A stretch of DNA of 64,000 nt from Alsobacter soli (GTDB taxonomy: Bacteria; Pseudomonadota; Alphaproteobacteria; Rhizobiales; Beijerinckiaceae). Below the pieces are notes generated by a model that was not told the origin of the DNA, ran no database searches, and worked only from the letters and a program-made list of their open reading frames with translations. Where the stretch lies: the NCBI RefSeq assembly GCF_003004785.1, contig NZ_PVZS01000006.1:124001-188000 (forward strand), written 5' to 3'. Of this stretch, positions 17,769 through 28,012 are shown piece after piece (position 1 is the stretch's first letter; every line of letters begins with the position of its first letter). A program made the position numbers and the translations under genes.

Positions 17769-18770
17769 TCAGGCCGCCGCCGCTTGTTCCCGCCTTACCT
17801 GAGCGACGGCGGCCCGCAGCGTCTCCAACCCCGCGCCCGGTTTCACCGCCTCCGTGGCGAGGTGGCGCCGGAACGCGCGCGCGCCCGGCCGGCCCTGGAA
17901 GAGCCCTAGGATGTGCCGCGTCATGGACGACAGCCGCACGCCCGCCTCGAGCTGCCGTGCGATGTGCGGCTCAAAGGCCTGAACGGCCTCAAAGCCGTCC
18001 GCCAGCGGCGCGGCCTCGCCGAAAAGCTCCGGATCGACGCGCAGCAGCAGCTCGGGATCATGGTACGCGGCCCGGCCCAGCATCACGCCGTCCACGTGCC
18101 GGAGGTGCTCGTGGCAGGCGTCCAGGCTGGCGATGCCGCCGTTGACCGCAATGGGCAGGGCTGGAAGCCGCTGCTTCAGCCGATAAACGCGGCCGTAGTC
18201 GAGCGGCGGGATGTCCCGGTTCTCCTTGGGAGAGAGCCCCTGGAGCCACGCCTTGCGGGCGTGCACGATCAAGGCGTCCACCCCGGCGGCGGCCACCGCG
18301 TCCGCCATGCGGTCGAGCGCCTCCTCCGGGTCCTGGTCGTCCACGCCGATGCGGCACTTCACCGTGACGGGCACGCGCACGGCGGCCTTCATGGCTGACA
18401 CCGCCGCGCCCACAAGCTCGGGCTCGCGCATGAGGCAGGCGCCGAAGCGGCCCTCCTGCACCCGGTCGGACGGACAGCCGACGTTGAGGTTCACCTCGCA
18501 AAATCCCTCCGCCTCCGCGATGCGGGCCGCCTCGGCAAGATCGCGCGGGTCGGAGCCGCCGAGTTGCACGGCGACAGGCTGCTCGACAGGGTCGAAGCCC
18601 AGGATGCGCCGACGATCTCCGTGGATCACGGCGCCGGTGGTGACCATCTCCGTGTACAGCAGCGCCCGCCGGCTCATGCCGCGGTGGAACGCGCGGCAAT
18701 GGCGGTCAGTCCAGTCCATCATGGGGGCGACGGAAAAGCGCCAGCGGCGCGCGTCGGGTGGCGTGGTCAC
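17769..18770 (-). CDS. dusA: tRNA-dihydrouridine synthase A
   Basis: FMN enzyme that reduces uridine to dihydrouridine in the D-loop of tRNA. It begins at the conserved RWRFSVAPMMDWTDRHCRAF, then YTEMVTTGAVIHGD, VAVQLGGSDPRDLAEAARIA, and the catalytic-cysteine signature EVNLNVGCPSDRVQEGRFGA. Later motifs are VHARKAWLQGLSPKENRDIP and VNGGIASLDAC and VMLGRAAYHDPELL, which distinguish DusA from DusB and DusC. The GTG at 18770 gives a 333-residue protein of normal length; the open frame extends to 18869 but without family similarity. It is convergent with the DUF1289 gene. Confidence 0.94.
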   Translation of the reverse strand: MTTPPDARRWRFSVAPMMDWTDRHCRAFHRGMSRRALLYTEMVTTGAVIHGDRRRILGFDPVEQPVAVQLGGSDPRDLAEAARIAEAEGFCEVNLNVGCPSDRVQEGRFGACLMREPELVGAAVSAMKAAVRVPVTVKCRIGVDDQDPEEALDRMADAVAAAGVDALIVHARKAWLQGLSPKENRDIPPLDYGRVYRLKQRLPALPIAVNGGIASLDACHEHLRHVDGVMLGRAAYHDPELLLRVDPELFGEAAPLADGFEAVQAFEPHIARQLEAGVRLSSMTRHILGLFQGRPGARAFRRHLATEAVKPGAGLETLRAAVAQVRREQAAAA

Positions 18771-18953
18771 GGGTCTCGGCTCGGTTTGGGATCGCGCGTT
18801 CCTACACCGAAACGCCCGGAAAGGCCAATCGGCCCTGGCCAACTCGGAACGCGCTGTTCCTGCCCCCATCTCGTCACTTCATCGCCACGACCTCCCGGCA
18901 TAGGCTGCGCCGAAGCGCCCTCAGCGTTACGCAACACGCCTTCGGAGTCCGGA

Positions 18954-20927
18954 ATGTCACGAGAGCCCGCCAACGCTGTCCCGCACGTGTCGCGCCGCGC
19001 GGTGCTGGCGGGCGCGGGAGCGGCCGCGGCGGTCGCCGCCCTGGATGGGAGCCCCGCCATGGCCCAGCCGGCCCGGGTGAAGCTGCGCCTGCTCGGGACC
19101 ACCGACCTCCACGTCAACGTGATGCCGTACGACTACTACCGGGACAAGCCGGACGACACGGTCGGCCTCGCCAAGACGGCCGCCCTGATCAAGACCGCCC
19201 GCGCGGAGGCGCCCAACGCTGTGCTGTTCGACAATGGCGACCTCATCCAGGGCAGCCCCATGGGCGACTACATGGCCTACCGCAAGGGCCTGAAGGCCGG
19301 CGAGGTCCATCCTATGATGGCCGCCATGAACGCGCTGGACTACAGCTGCGGCACGCTGGGCAACCACGAGTTCAACTACGGCCTGAGCTTCCTCGGCTTT
19401 TCCCTGGCCGGCGCGGGCTTCCCGGTTGTCTGCGCCAACCTCCACAAGATCGACGGCTCGCCGCTGGTGAAGCCCACCCTCGTGCTCGACAGGGACGTGG
19501 TGGACGAGGCTGGAAACAAGCAGCGCCTGCGCATCGGCGTGATCGGCTTCGTGCCGCCGCAGATCATGCAGTGGGACCAGGGCCATCTCGCCGGCAAGGT
19601 CCAGACCACCGACATCGTAGACGCCGCCCGAAAGTACATTCCCGAGCTGGACAAGCAGTGCGACCTCATCGTCGCGCTCTGCCATTCGGGCATCGAGGGC
19701 GGCGAGCGCAAGGGCGGCGAGGAGAACGCGGCCCTGCACCTCTCCCGCGTGCCGGGCATCGACGTCATCTTCACCGGCCACCAGCACAAGGTCTTTCCCG
19801 GCAAGGACTTCGCCGGCATCCCGGGCGTGGACTCCGACAAGGGCACGCTCAACGGCGTGCCTGCGGTCATGGCCGGCTTCTGGGGCAGCCACCTCGGCGT
19901 GGTCGACCTCGACCTGCAGAAAGGCCCGGATGGCTGGAAGGTCGCCGGCTTCGCCGTCGAGGCCCGCCCGATCTACGAGCGCAAGGACCGCCAGGTCGTT
20001 CCTCGCGTGGAGGCGGAGGCCGCCGTCGCGGCGACTGTGAAGGCCGACCACGACGCCACCCTCGCCTATGTGCGCGAGCCGGTCGGCGAGGCCAGGAACC
20101 CGATCAACTCGTATTTCGCCCTGGTGGCGGACGACCCCTCCGTCCAGGTCGTGTCCCAGGCGCAACTCTGGTACATCCGGCCCATCGCGGCGACGATGCC
20201 GGGCCTGAATGACCTGCCGGTCCTCTCCGCCGCTGCGCCCTTCAAGTGCGGCGGTCGCGGCGGGCCCGACTACTACACGGACGTGAAGGCCGGCCCGATC
20301 GCCATCAAGGACGTGGCCGACATCTATCTCTACCCCAACACCGTGCGCGCCGTAAAAGTCACCGGCGCCCAGGTGCGCGAGTGGCTGGAGCGTTCGGCCG
20401 GGATCTTCCGCCGCATCGATCCCGCGCGCACGGACGAGCAGCCGCTCATCGACGAGGGCTTCCCCACCTACAATTTCGACGTCATCGACGGCGTGACCTA
20501 CGCAATCGACGTCACCCAGCCGTCCCGCTACGACGGCAACGGCAAGCTCGTCGCGCCGGACGCCCGCAGGATCGTGGACCTGCGCTTCAACGGCCTGCCG
20601 GTCGACGAGAAGCAGGCGTTCCTGGTCGCCACCAACAACTACCGCGCGGGCGGCGGCGGCAATTTCCCGGGCGCCGACGGCTCGACGGTCGTCATCGAAG
20701 CTCCGGACACCAACCGGGACGTCATCGTCCGCTACGTCGTCGAGCAGAAGGTGATCGACCCTGTCCCCGACAACAACTGGCGCTTCGCCCCGGTCGCCGC
20801 GCCCGTGAACGTCACCTTCGTGACTTCGCCGCATGCGGCGAAGGCCCTGCCCAAGGGGCTCAAGGCTGCGCCCGCCGGCGACGCCCCCGGCGGCTTCGCC
20901 AAGTTCCGGCTGGACCTGAGCGCCTGA
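18954..20927 (+). CDS. Periplasmic 5'-nucleotidase / 2',3'-cyclic nucleotide phosphodiesterase
   Basis: A secreted metallophosphoesterase of 657 residues similar to CpdB/UshA. A twin-arginine-like signal (VSRRAVLAGAGAAAAVAAL) ends at AMAQ. The metallophosphoesterase domain carries LRLLGTTDLHVNVMPYDYYR, FDNGDLIQGSPMGDYMAY, TLGNHEFNYGLSFLG, ALCHSGIEGG and FTGHQHKVFPG, all metal-site motifs. The C-terminal 5'-nucleotidase domain includes AAPFKCGGRGGPDYYTDVKA and ATNNYRAGGGGNFPG, the nucleobase-binding loop. GGAG lies 7 bases before the ATG. It lets the cell use extracellular nucleotides as phosphate and nucleoside source. CpdB is more likely than UshA given the DLHV and PYDYY sequence. Confidence 0.9.
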   Translation: MSREPANAVPHVSRRAVLAGAGAAAAVAALDGSPAMAQPARVKLRLLGTTDLHVNVMPYDYYRDKPDDTVGLAKTAALIKTARAEAPNAVLFDNGDLIQGSPMGDYMAYRKGLKAGEVHPMMAAMNALDYSCGTLGNHEFNYGLSFLGFSLAGAGFPVVCANLHKIDGSPLVKPTLVLDRDVVDEAGNKQRLRIGVIGFVPPQIMQWDQGHLAGKVQTTDIVDAARKYIPELDKQCDLIVALCHSGIEGGERKGGEENAALHLSRVPGIDVIFTGHQHKVFPGKDFAGIPGVDSDKGTLNGVPAVMAGFWGSHLGVVDLDLQKGPDGWKVAGFAVEARPIYERKDRQVVPRVEAEAAVAATVKADHDATLAYVREPVGEARNPINSYFALVADDPSVQVVSQAQLWYIRPIAATMPGLNDLPVLSAAAPFKCGGRGGPDYYTDVKAGPIAIKDVADIYLYPNTVRAVKVTGAQVREWLERSAGIFRRIDPARTDEQPLIDEGFPTYNFDVIDGVTYAIDVTQPSRYDGNGKLVAPDARRIVDLRFNGLPVDEKQAFLVATNNYRAGGGGNFPGADGSTVVIEAPDTNRDVIVRYVVEQKVIDPVPDNNWRFAPVAAPVNVTFVTSPHAAKALPKGLKAAPAGDAPGGFAKFRLDLSA

Positions 20928-20934
20928 GGCGCCC

Positions 20935-22434
20935 TCAGGCGCCCTGGCCGGCGAAATATTCCCGCAGCACGGCGGGCAACGCCTCGGAGAGGTCCTCAGC
21001 GATCAGCCCCGGCCCGATCCGCGCGCCGGCCTCGGCGTGTAGCCACACCGCCGCGCAGGCGGCCTCGTAGGCCGGGACGGACTGGGCCAGCAGCCCCGCC
21101 GTCATGCCGGTCAGGCTGTCGCCGGACCCGGCCGTGCCAAGCCAGGGCGTCCCGTTGGCGTTGATCGCCGCCCGCCCGTCCGGCGCGGCGACCACGGTGT
21201 CGGGCCCCTTCAGCACCACCACGACCCCCAGCGCCGCGGCGGCCGCGCGCGCGGCGGCGAGCTTCGACTCCGCCTCCCCGATGTCCGCCCGGCCCCGACA
21301 CAACCGGGCGAACTCGCCCGTGTGCGGCGTGACCACCACGCCGCGCTCCGGGCGTTCGCCGACGAGCCCGGCCAAGGCGTCGGCCTCGCCCTCGAAGCTC
21401 GTCAACGCGTCCGCGTCCAGCACGACATGCGCGCCCGAGCGGAGCGCCGTCGCCACGCGCTCCCGCGTCTCGGCCCCGACGCCGAGCGCCGGCCCCAGCG
21501 CCACGGCGTTGCGCCGGCGGTCGGCCAGCAAAGCCGCGAGATCCGCCGGCGTGTCCGCCCGCCGCACCATCACGGCCGTGAGCGCGGCCGCATGGACCGC
21601 CAGCGCGTCCGATGGCGACGCCACCGTCACCAGTCCAGCTCCGATACGCAGCGCGCATCGCGCGGCGAGCCGCGGCGCCCCCGTCGCCTCTACGCCGCCT
21701 GACACAACCAGGGCGTGGCCGCGGCCGTATTTGTGACCCTCCTCGTCCGGCGCCCGGAAGGCGTCTCCGAACACGGATGGGCCGTTGCGACGCGTCTGCG
21801 GCCTGATCGCTTCGAGGACGCTCTCGGGAATGCCGATGTCCGCCACGCGCACCGGCCCGCAAAGGCGTCGCCCGGGATACAGGAGGTGCCCCGGCTTGAG
21901 CCGGAAAAACGTCACCGTTTCGCTGGCGCGCACCGCCGCGCCGCGGACGCGGCCCGTGTCGCCGTCCAGGCCGGACGGCACGTCCACCGCCACGACCGGC
22001 GTTCCCGAGGCATTGATGCGCTCCACCGCGGCGAGCGCCTCCCCGTCGAGGTCGCGCGCCAGCCCGGCCCCGAACAGCGCGTCGACGACCACGTCGGCCG
22101 CAGCGGGCTGCGCCTCCGTGAGCGGTCGCGCGGCCCCGCTCCATCGCGCCGCGGCCTGCGCGGCGTCGCCCTTCAGGGCGTCCCGTGAGCCGAGCAGGAA
22201 CAGTTCGACACGGTAGCCCCGGGCCGCCAGCACGCGCGCCGCGACGAAGCCGTCGCCGCCGTTGTTGCCGGGCCCGCATACGACCATCGCCCGCGCTCCG
22301 GCCGGACGCCTGCGGCACACGGCGTCGGCCACGGCCGCGCCGGCCCGGTCCATCAGCGCGGGCCCGCTCGCGCCGCCCGCCATGGCGAGCCGGTCCGCCT
22401 CGGCCATCTCGCGCGTGGTCAGGACCTCGTCCAT
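20935..22434 (-). CDS. nnr: Bifunctional NAD(P)H-hydrate epimerase/dehydratase
   Basis: Repairs hydrated NAD(P)H. The N-terminal YjeF epimerase domain (about residues 1-210) shows LTTREMAEADRLAMAGG, VVCGPGNNGGDGFVAARVLA, VVDALFGAGLARDLDGEALA and DVPSGLDGDTG. The C-terminal ribokinase-like dehydratase domain (215-499) shows GHALVVSGGVEATGAPRLAA, VTPHTGEFARL and WLGTAGSGDSLTGMTAGLL, where the usual GTGD is GSGD. ATG 22434 matches the start of the family; the open frame runs to 22674 and would overlap the glnB promoter. Convergent with the nucleotidase by 7 bases. Length 499 is normal. Confidence 0.93.
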   Translation of the reverse strand: MDEVLTTREMAEADRLAMAGGASGPALMDRAGAAVADAVCRRRPAGARAMVVCGPGNNGGDGFVAARVLAARGYRVELFLLGSRDALKGDAAQAAARWSGAARPLTEAQPAAADVVVDALFGAGLARDLDGEALAAVERINASGTPVVAVDVPSGLDGDTGRVRGAAVRASETVTFFRLKPGHLLYPGRRLCGPVRVADIGIPESVLEAIRPQTRRNGPSVFGDAFRAPDEEGHKYGRGHALVVSGGVEATGAPRLAARCALRIGAGLVTVASPSDALAVHAAALTAVMVRRADTPADLAALLADRRRNAVALGPALGVGAETRERVATALRSGAHVVLDADALTSFEGEADALAGLVGERPERGVVVTPHTGEFARLCRGRADIGEAESKLAAARAAAAALGVVVVLKGPDTVVAAPDGRAAINANGTPWLGTAGSGDSLTGMTAGLLAQSVPAYEAACAAVWLHAEAGARIGPGLIAEDLSEALPAVLREYFAGQGA

Positions 22435-22600
22435 TGCGCTGCTCCGTCGATCGCCGCACAAAACATGTGCAATTGCCTTCGCGGCAGGCATAGTGTCGCC
22501 AAGCTGGGCGCCAGGCGCCCGAAAACGGCCCGGCTTGCCTGCCCAACCATCAGCAGAGTGGGCCTGAAAGGCCAGCCCTGCCAAGTTCCCGGTGGCGTGT

Positions 22601-22619
22601 CCGGCATGGTTTCTGCTAA
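22601..22619 (+). promoter_or_regulatory. Possible sigma-54 promoter of glnB
   Basis: CCGGCATGGTTTCTGCTAA contains GG (22603-22604), ten bases and GC (22615-22616), the invariant -24/-12 spacing for RpoN, with CGGCATG and CTGCT resembling TGGCACG and TTGCA. It lies about 60 bases before the glnB start, as expected for a nitrogen-regulated gene. I did not find a clear NtrC site upstream, so this stays tentative. Confidence 0.4.
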
Positions 22620-23015
<396 letters not shown>

Positions 23016-23100
23016 CCGCCTTTCGACACCCCGCCGCCCCTCACCTGCCGACCCCGCTTCGCAAGACGATCCGTCTCGCATTCTGAAGAGGAATTGACTG

Positions 23101-24510
23101 ATGAAGACCGCCAAGGATGTCCTGAAGGCGATCAAGGACAACGACGTCAAGTACGTCGACTTCCGGTTCACCGACCCGCGCGGCAAGTGGCAGCACGTCA
23201 CCTTCGACGTTTCGATGGTGGACGAGGACATCTTCGCCGAGGGCACGATGTTCGACGGCTCCTCGATCGCCGGCTGGAAGGCGATCAACGAGTCCGACAT
23301 GACGCTGATGCCGGACCCGGCCACCGCCCAGATGGACCCCTTCTTCGCGGCCTCGACCATGTCGATCGTCTGCGACGTGCTGGAGCCCACCACCGGCGAG
23401 CCCTATCCGCGTGACCCGCGCGGCATCGCCAAGAAGGCCGAGGCCTATCTGCAGTCGACCGGCATCGGCGACACCGTGTTTGTCGGCCCCGAGGCCGAGT
23501 TCTTCGTGTTCGACGACGTGCGTTTCTCGTCCGAGCCCTACAACACGAGCTTCAAGCTCGACTCCATCGAGCTGCCGACCAACGCCGACACGGAGTACGA
23601 GGGCGGCAACCTCGGCCACCGCATCGCCACCAAGGGCGGCTACTTCCCGGTTCCCCCGCAGGACAGCGCCCAGGACATGCGCGGCGAGATGCTGGCGGCC
23701 ATGGCGGCCATGGGCGTCAAGGTCGAGAAGCACCACCACGAAGTCGCTTCGGCCCAGCACGAGCTCGGCATGAAGTTCGACACGCTGACGCTGATGGCCG
23801 ACCAGATGCAGGTCTACAAGTACTGCATCCACAACGTGGCCCAGAGCTACGGCAAGACGGCCACTTTCATGCCGAAGCCGATCTTCGGCGACAACGGCTC
23901 GGGCATGCACGTGCACCTTTCCATCTGGAAGGGCGGCAAGCCGATGTTCGCCGGCAACAAGTACGCCGACCTGTCGCAGGAGTGCCTGTACTTCATCGGC
24001 GGCGTCATCAAGCACGCCAAGGCGCTGAACGCCTTCACCAACCCGTCGACCAACTCCTACAAGCGCCTGGTCCCGGGCTATGAGGCTCCGGTTCTGCTGG
24101 CCTACTCGGCCCGCAACCGCTCGGCATCCTGCCGCATCCCCTACACGTCTTCGCCCAAGGCGAAGCGCGTCGAGGTGCGCTTCCCCGACCCGATGGCGAA
24201 CCCCTATCTCGCTTTCGCGGCCCTGACGATGGCCGGCCTGGACGGCATCCAGAACAAGATCGACCCGGGCGCCGCGATGGACAAGGATCTCTACGACCTG
24301 CCCCCGCGCGAGCTGAAGAAGATCCCGACCGTCTGCGGCTCGCTGCGCGAGGCCCTCGCCAACCTGGACAAGGACCGCAGCTTCCTCAAGGCCGGCGGCG
24401 TCTTCAACGACGACTTCATCGACAGCTACATCGAGCTGAAGATGCAGGACGTCATGAAGTTCGAGATGACCCCGCACCCGGTCGAGTTCTCGATGTACTA
24501 CTCCTACTGA
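23101..24510 (+). CDS. glnA: Glutamine synthetase type I
   Basis: Makes glutamine from glutamate, ammonia and ATP. The 469-residue product contains the beta-Grasp start ([20 protein letters not shown]), the latch [13 protein letters not shown], the metal site [13 protein letters not shown], the [20 protein letters not shown] signature, and [11 protein letters not shown] of the active site. The adenylylation tyrosine is Tyr398 in [13 protein letters not shown], so activity should be controlled by GlnE and P-II. GAGGAA precedes the ATG by 8 bases. A strong terminator follows at 24573. It lies directly after glnB in the same direction. Confidence 0.98.
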   Translation: MKTAKDVLKAIKDNDVKYVDFRFTDPRGKWQHVTFDVSMVDEDIFAEGTMFDGSSIAGWKAINESDMTLMPDPATAQMDPFFAASTMSIVCDVLEPTTGEPYPRDPRGIAKKAEAYLQSTGIGDTVFVGPEAEFFVFDDVRFSSEPYNTSFKLDSIELPTNADTEYEGGNLGHRIATKGGYFPVPPQDSAQDMRGEMLAAMAAMGVKVEKHHHEVASAQHELGMKFDTLTLMADQMQVYKYCIHNVAQSYGKTATFMPKPIFGDNGSGMHVHLSIWKGGKPMFAGNKYADLSQECLYFIGGVIKHAKALNAFTNPSTNSYKRLVPGYEAPVLLAYSARNRSASCRIPYTSSPKAKRVEVRFPDPMANPYLAFAALTMAGLDGIQNKIDPGAAMDKDLYDLPPRELKKIPTVCGSLREALANLDKDRSFLKAGGVFNDDFIDSYIELKMQDVMKFEMTPHPVEFSMYYSY

Positions 24511-24572
24511 GCCTGCCGGCTTTCAGGAGCTTTTGGGCCGGGCGAACGGGCGACCGTTCTCCCGAGCCAACG

Positions 24573-24604
24573 ACGGGGCGCCCTTGCGGCGCCCCGTTCT
24601 TTTA
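24573..24604 (+). terminator. Rho-independent terminator of glnBA
   Basis: A perfect 10-bp stem ACGGGGCGCC / GGCGCCCCGT with loop CTTGC is followed by TCTTTTA. It lies 62 bases past the glnA stop. A smaller hairpin (GAACGG GCGA CCGTTC, about 24544-24559) precedes it. Confidence 0.88.
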
Positions 24605-24690
24605 GGGGCTTGCGACCGCAATGCACGTCCCCTCCGCCTCACCTCCGTGCGCAAGCCGGAGAACAACAATGCGTGCCTGAAGGCCTCAAA

Positions 24691-24817
24691 CGTCCTTGCG
24701 AGGAGCCCGCAGGGCGACGAAGCAATCCAGGGGATTGGGCCCCATCCCGACCACAACGGAAAAGCGGGCGCGCATTGCCCCTGGATTGCTTCGTCGCTGC
24801 GCTTCTCGCAAGGACGG
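24691..24817. repeat. Dispersed palindromic repeat, family A (copy 3)
   Basis: The left arm starts CGTCCTTGCGAGGAGCCCGC and contains GACGAAGCAATCCAGGGG; the right arm has CCCCTGGATTGCTTCGTCGC and ends CTTCTCGCAAGGACGG. With the terminator it fills the 322-base interval between glnA and the small gene at 24833. I see no gene in that interval. Confidence 0.85.
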
Positions 24818-24832
24818 GGGAGTTGCCGCGCC

Positions 24833-25030
24833 TCAGGCGGCCAGGCGCCGGAAAAGCCAGCCCGCCAGAAGGGCCACGGAGCCGAGCGCGCCGAGGGCGA
24901 TGCGACGCTCATGCGTGGGCCGGCGACGCGGCTCGAAGCCGGCCGCGGCCTCATCGAAGGCGAAAGCGCCCCCCGCCACGGCGGCGACATGGTCGAGGGA
25001 TACGGAACGGAAACGCGCAGGCTTGCTCAT
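24833..25030 (-). CDS. Small protein with C-terminal membrane helix, unknown
   Basis: A 65-residue frame beginning MSKPARFRSVSLDHVAAVAG and ending with a hydrophobic helix ALGALGSVALLAGWLFRRLA. I do not recognise a family. Support for coding is the strong G/C preference at third codon positions and a Met start; there is no clear ribosome-binding site before the ATG at 25030. It is divergent from parE. It may be a tail-anchored inner-membrane protein. Confidence 0.5.
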   Translation of the reverse strand: MSKPARFRSVSLDHVAAVAGGAFAFDEAAAGFEPRRRPTHERRIALGALGSVALLAGWLFRRLAA

Positions 25031-25184
25031 GAGGCGAAGCCTAGCGGGGGCTGGTTAACGCCAGTATGACGGCGCTCAAGGCGGCGCTCATGACAGTGGA
25101 TGGACGTTTCCGGTCCGTTCCGCTGGCGCCCGTTGGCGTGGCATACTAAGAGCGCGGCGAATCAGTTTGAGGTTGCGATCCGGC

Positions 25185-27260
25185 ATGGCGAACACAGGCG
25201 ATCTTTTCGGCGGCGGCGCGGCGCGCAAGCTCCCCGACGGCGAGGCGAAGCCTGAGGCGAAGTCCGCCCGCAAGCCGGACCTGGCGGCCGTGCCCGGCGG
25301 CGGCACCCCCGGGGAGGCCGGCTACACCGCCGCCTCGATCGAAGTGCTTGAGGGCCTGGAGCCCGTCCGGCGGCGCCCCGGCATGTATATCGGCGGCACG
25401 GACGAGAAAGCTTTGCATCACCTCTTCGCCGAGGTGATCGACAACTCCATGGACGAGGCCGTCGCCGGCCACGCCACCTTCATCGAGGTGTCCCTGGCCG
25501 AAGACGGCACGCTGACGGTGACCGACAACGGCCGCGGCATTCCGGTCGACCCGCATCCGAAGTTCCCCGGCAAGTCCGCGCTCGAGGTCATCATGACCAC
25601 GCTGCACGCCGGCGGAAAGTTCGACTCCAAGGTCTACGAGACTTCTGGCGGCCTCCACGGCGTCGGCATCTCGGTGGTGAACGCATTGTCGGACCGCCTC
25701 GACGTCGAGGTCGCCCGCAACCAGCAGCTCTTCCGCCAGAGCTTCTCGCGCGGCCACGCGCTGGGTCCTGTCGAGAAGATCGGCGAGGTCCGCAACCGCC
25801 GCGGCACGAAGGTCAGCTTCCACCCGGATGCGGAGATTTTTGGCGCCGAGGCCCGGTTCTCGCCACGCCGCATCTTCAAGATGGCCCGCTCCAAGGCCTA
25901 CCTGTTCGGCGGCGTCGAGATCCGCTGGGCCTGCGCCCCGGCCTTGCTGGAAGGCGTCGACAATGTCCCGCCGGAGGCGGTTTTCCGCTTCCCCGCCGGC
26001 CTCAAGGACTATCTGGCGCGCGAGATCGAGGGCAAGGAGACCGTCACCGAGCAGATCTTCGCCGGCAAGGTGGAGAAGCCCGGCGGCCACGGATCGCTCG
26101 AATGGGCCGTGAGCTGGCTTGGCCCGGGCGAGGACGGCTTCGTCAACTCCTATTGCAACACCATCCCGACGCCCGAGGGCGGCACCCACGAGTCCGGCCT
26201 GCGCATCGCCCTGCTGCGCGCCCTGAAGGACCACGCCGACCGCGTCGGCCAGACCAAGCGCGCCGCGACGCTGACCACGGACGACGTCATGGCGTCCTGC
26301 GCGGCCATGCTGTCCGTGTTCATTCGCGAGCCGGAGTTCCAGGGCCAGACCAAGGACAAGCTGGCGACGCTGGAGGCCTCCCGCATCGTCGAGAACGCGG
26401 TGCGTGACGCCTTCGACCATTGGCTCGCCGCTTCCCCCAGCCAGGCCACCAAGTTGCTCGACTGGAGCGTGGAGCGGGCCGAGGAGCGCATCCGTCGCCG
26501 GGCCGAGAAGGAGATCCTGCGCAAGACGCCGGTGCGCAAGCTCCGGCTGCCCGGCAAGCTCGCGGACTGCACCGCGGCCGGCGCGGCCGGCTCGGAGCTC
26601 TTCATCGTGGAAGGCGACTCGGCCGGCGGCTCCGCCAAGCAGGCCCGCGACCGCAAGACCCAGGCCGTCCTGCCCCTGCGCGGCAAGATCCTGAACGTGG
26701 CCTCGGCCGGCCGCGACAAGCTCGCCCAGAACCAGCAGCTCTCGGACCTCGTCCAGGCGCTCGGCTGCGGCTCGGGGTCCCACTTCAAGGAGGACGACCT
26801 TCGCTACGAGAAGGTCATCATCATGACGGACGCCGACGTGGACGGCGCCCATATCGCCTCGCTGCTGATCACCTTCTTCTACCGGCAGACGCCCAAGCTG
26901 GTCGACAACGGCCACCTCTACCTCGCGGTGCCGCCCCTCTACCGCCTCAGCCACGGCGGCAGGACCGTCTACGCCCGCGACGACGCCCACAAGGCCGAGC
27001 TGATGCGCACCGCCTTCAAGGGCAAGGCGAATGTCGAGATCGGCCGCTTCAAAGGCCTGGGCGAGATGATGCCGGGCCAGTTGAAGGAAACCACCATGGA
27101 TCCGTCCAAGCGCACGCTCCTGCAGGTGCGCGTCGTCGGCGAGGACAGGCCCGTGACGTCGGATACGGTCGAGCGACTCATGGGCAACAAGCCCGAGGCT
27201 CGATTCGCCTTCATCCAGGAGCGCGCAGCGTTCGCCACCGAACTGGTGGACTTCGACTAG
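25185..27260 (+). CDS. parE: DNA topoisomerase IV subunit B
   Basis: ATPase subunit of topoisomerase IV, which unlinks daughter chromosomes together with ParC. The 691-residue protein has a variable N-terminus, then the GHKL ATPase domain: GLEPVRRRPGMYIGGTDEKA, EVIDNSMDEAVAGHATFIEV, DNGRGIPVDPHPK and TSGGLHGVGISVVNALSDRL. The TOPRIM domain shows LFIVEGDSAGGSAKQARDRK, QAVLPLRGKILNV and IIMTDADVDGAHIASLLITF. It lacks the extra domain of gram-negative GyrB, and TFFYRQTPKLVDNGHLYLAV with the short C-terminus fits ParE. ATG 25185 was preferred to 25167. No parC nearby. Confidence 0.93.
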   Translation: MANTGDLFGGGAARKLPDGEAKPEAKSARKPDLAAVPGGGTPGEAGYTAASIEVLEGLEPVRRRPGMYIGGTDEKALHHLFAEVIDNSMDEAVAGHATFIEVSLAEDGTLTVTDNGRGIPVDPHPKFPGKSALEVIMTTLHAGGKFDSKVYETSGGLHGVGISVVNALSDRLDVEVARNQQLFRQSFSRGHALGPVEKIGEVRNRRGTKVSFHPDAEIFGAEARFSPRRIFKMARSKAYLFGGVEIRWACAPALLEGVDNVPPEAVFRFPAGLKDYLAREIEGKETVTEQIFAGKVEKPGGHGSLEWAVSWLGPGEDGFVNSYCNTIPTPEGGTHESGLRIALLRALKDHADRVGQTKRAATLTTDDVMASCAAMLSVFIREPEFQGQTKDKLATLEASRIVENAVRDAFDHWLAASPSQATKLLDWSVERAEERIRRRAEKEILRKTPVRKLRLPGKLADCTAAGAAGSELFIVEGDSAGGSAKQARDRKTQAVLPLRGKILNVASAGRDKLAQNQQLSDLVQALGCGSGSHFKEDDLRYEKVIIMTDADVDGAHIASLLITFFYRQTPKLVDNGHLYLAVPPLYRLSHGGRTVYARDDAHKAELMRTAFKGKANVEIGRFKGLGEMMPGQLKETTMDPSKRTLLQVRVVGEDRPVTSDTVERLMGNKPEARFAFIQERAAFATELVDFD

Positions 27261-27440
27261 GCCCCAGGGCCGAGGCCGGGGAACATCCGGCCCCGCCCCG
27301 CGTCTCATCCGCGACGCGAGGCTGGGACAATTCATTCCCCCGTAAGGCTGCGGTCATGCTGCAGCGCATACAAGCCTTGTGCGTTAGCCAAGGACCTCCC
27401 GCACACAGGCGGGAGGCCGGCGTTCCTGACGGAGGCGAAT

Positions 27441-27983
27441 ATGGAGACCCGGACGGGCCCCATCGATCATTACGACGCGGTTTCGCGCTTCTTTCATTGG
27501 ACCATGGCCAGCCTGATCGTGGTCGTGTTCATCATGGGGCTCACGGTCGACACGCTGCCCAAGAGCTTCGAGCGGACCTACGTGAACCTGCACATGGTGC
27601 TGGGGATCCTCATCACCGCGTTCTATCTGGCTCGGCTCGGCTGGCGTTGGAACCACAAGCCGCCGCCCGCCGATCCCACCCTCGGCCGCTTCGTGGACGC
27701 GACCTCCCGCCTGGGCCACATCGGCCTCTGGGCGCTCATGCTGGTCGTCCCGCTCATCGGCGTGGCCGTGATCTTCTTCCGCGGCCGGGGGATCGACTTC
27801 TACCTCTTCCAGGTCTCTTCGCCCTTCGAGGCCAACCGCGCCGTGGCGCGGCCCATGAAGGAGGCGCATGAGCTCGCCGCCTACGCGCTGGTTGGGCTGG
27901 CCGCCCTGCACGCCGTCGCCGCGCTCTGGCACCACTTCGTCCGCCGAGACAATGTCCTGCGGCGCATGCTGCCGGCGACCTGA
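27441..27983 (+). CDS. Cytochrome b561
   Basis: A four-helix membrane di-heme cytochrome b of 180 residues that moves electrons from the quinone pool, similar to E. coli CybB. Likely heme ligands are His in SRFFHWTMASLI (helix 1), VNLHMVLGILI (helix 2), MKEAHELAAYAL and LAALHAVAALWHHF (helix 4). The third helix is IGLWALMLVVPLIGVAVIFF. GGAGG lies 9 bases before the ATG. It stands alone between parE and the small gene at 28055. The physiological partner is unknown; oxidation of superoxide has been shown for CybB, but this cannot be assumed here. Confidence 0.9.
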   Translation: METRTGPIDHYDAVSRFFHWTMASLIVVVFIMGLTVDTLPKSFERTYVNLHMVLGILITAFYLARLGWRWNHKPPPADPTLGRFVDATSRLGHIGLWALMLVVPLIGVAVIFFRGRGIDFYLFQVSSPFEANRAVARPMKEAHELAAYALVGLAALHAVAALWHHFVRRDNVLRRMLPAT

Positions 27984-28012
27984 CGGCGACCTTTCAACGC
28001 ATTTTTAACCAT

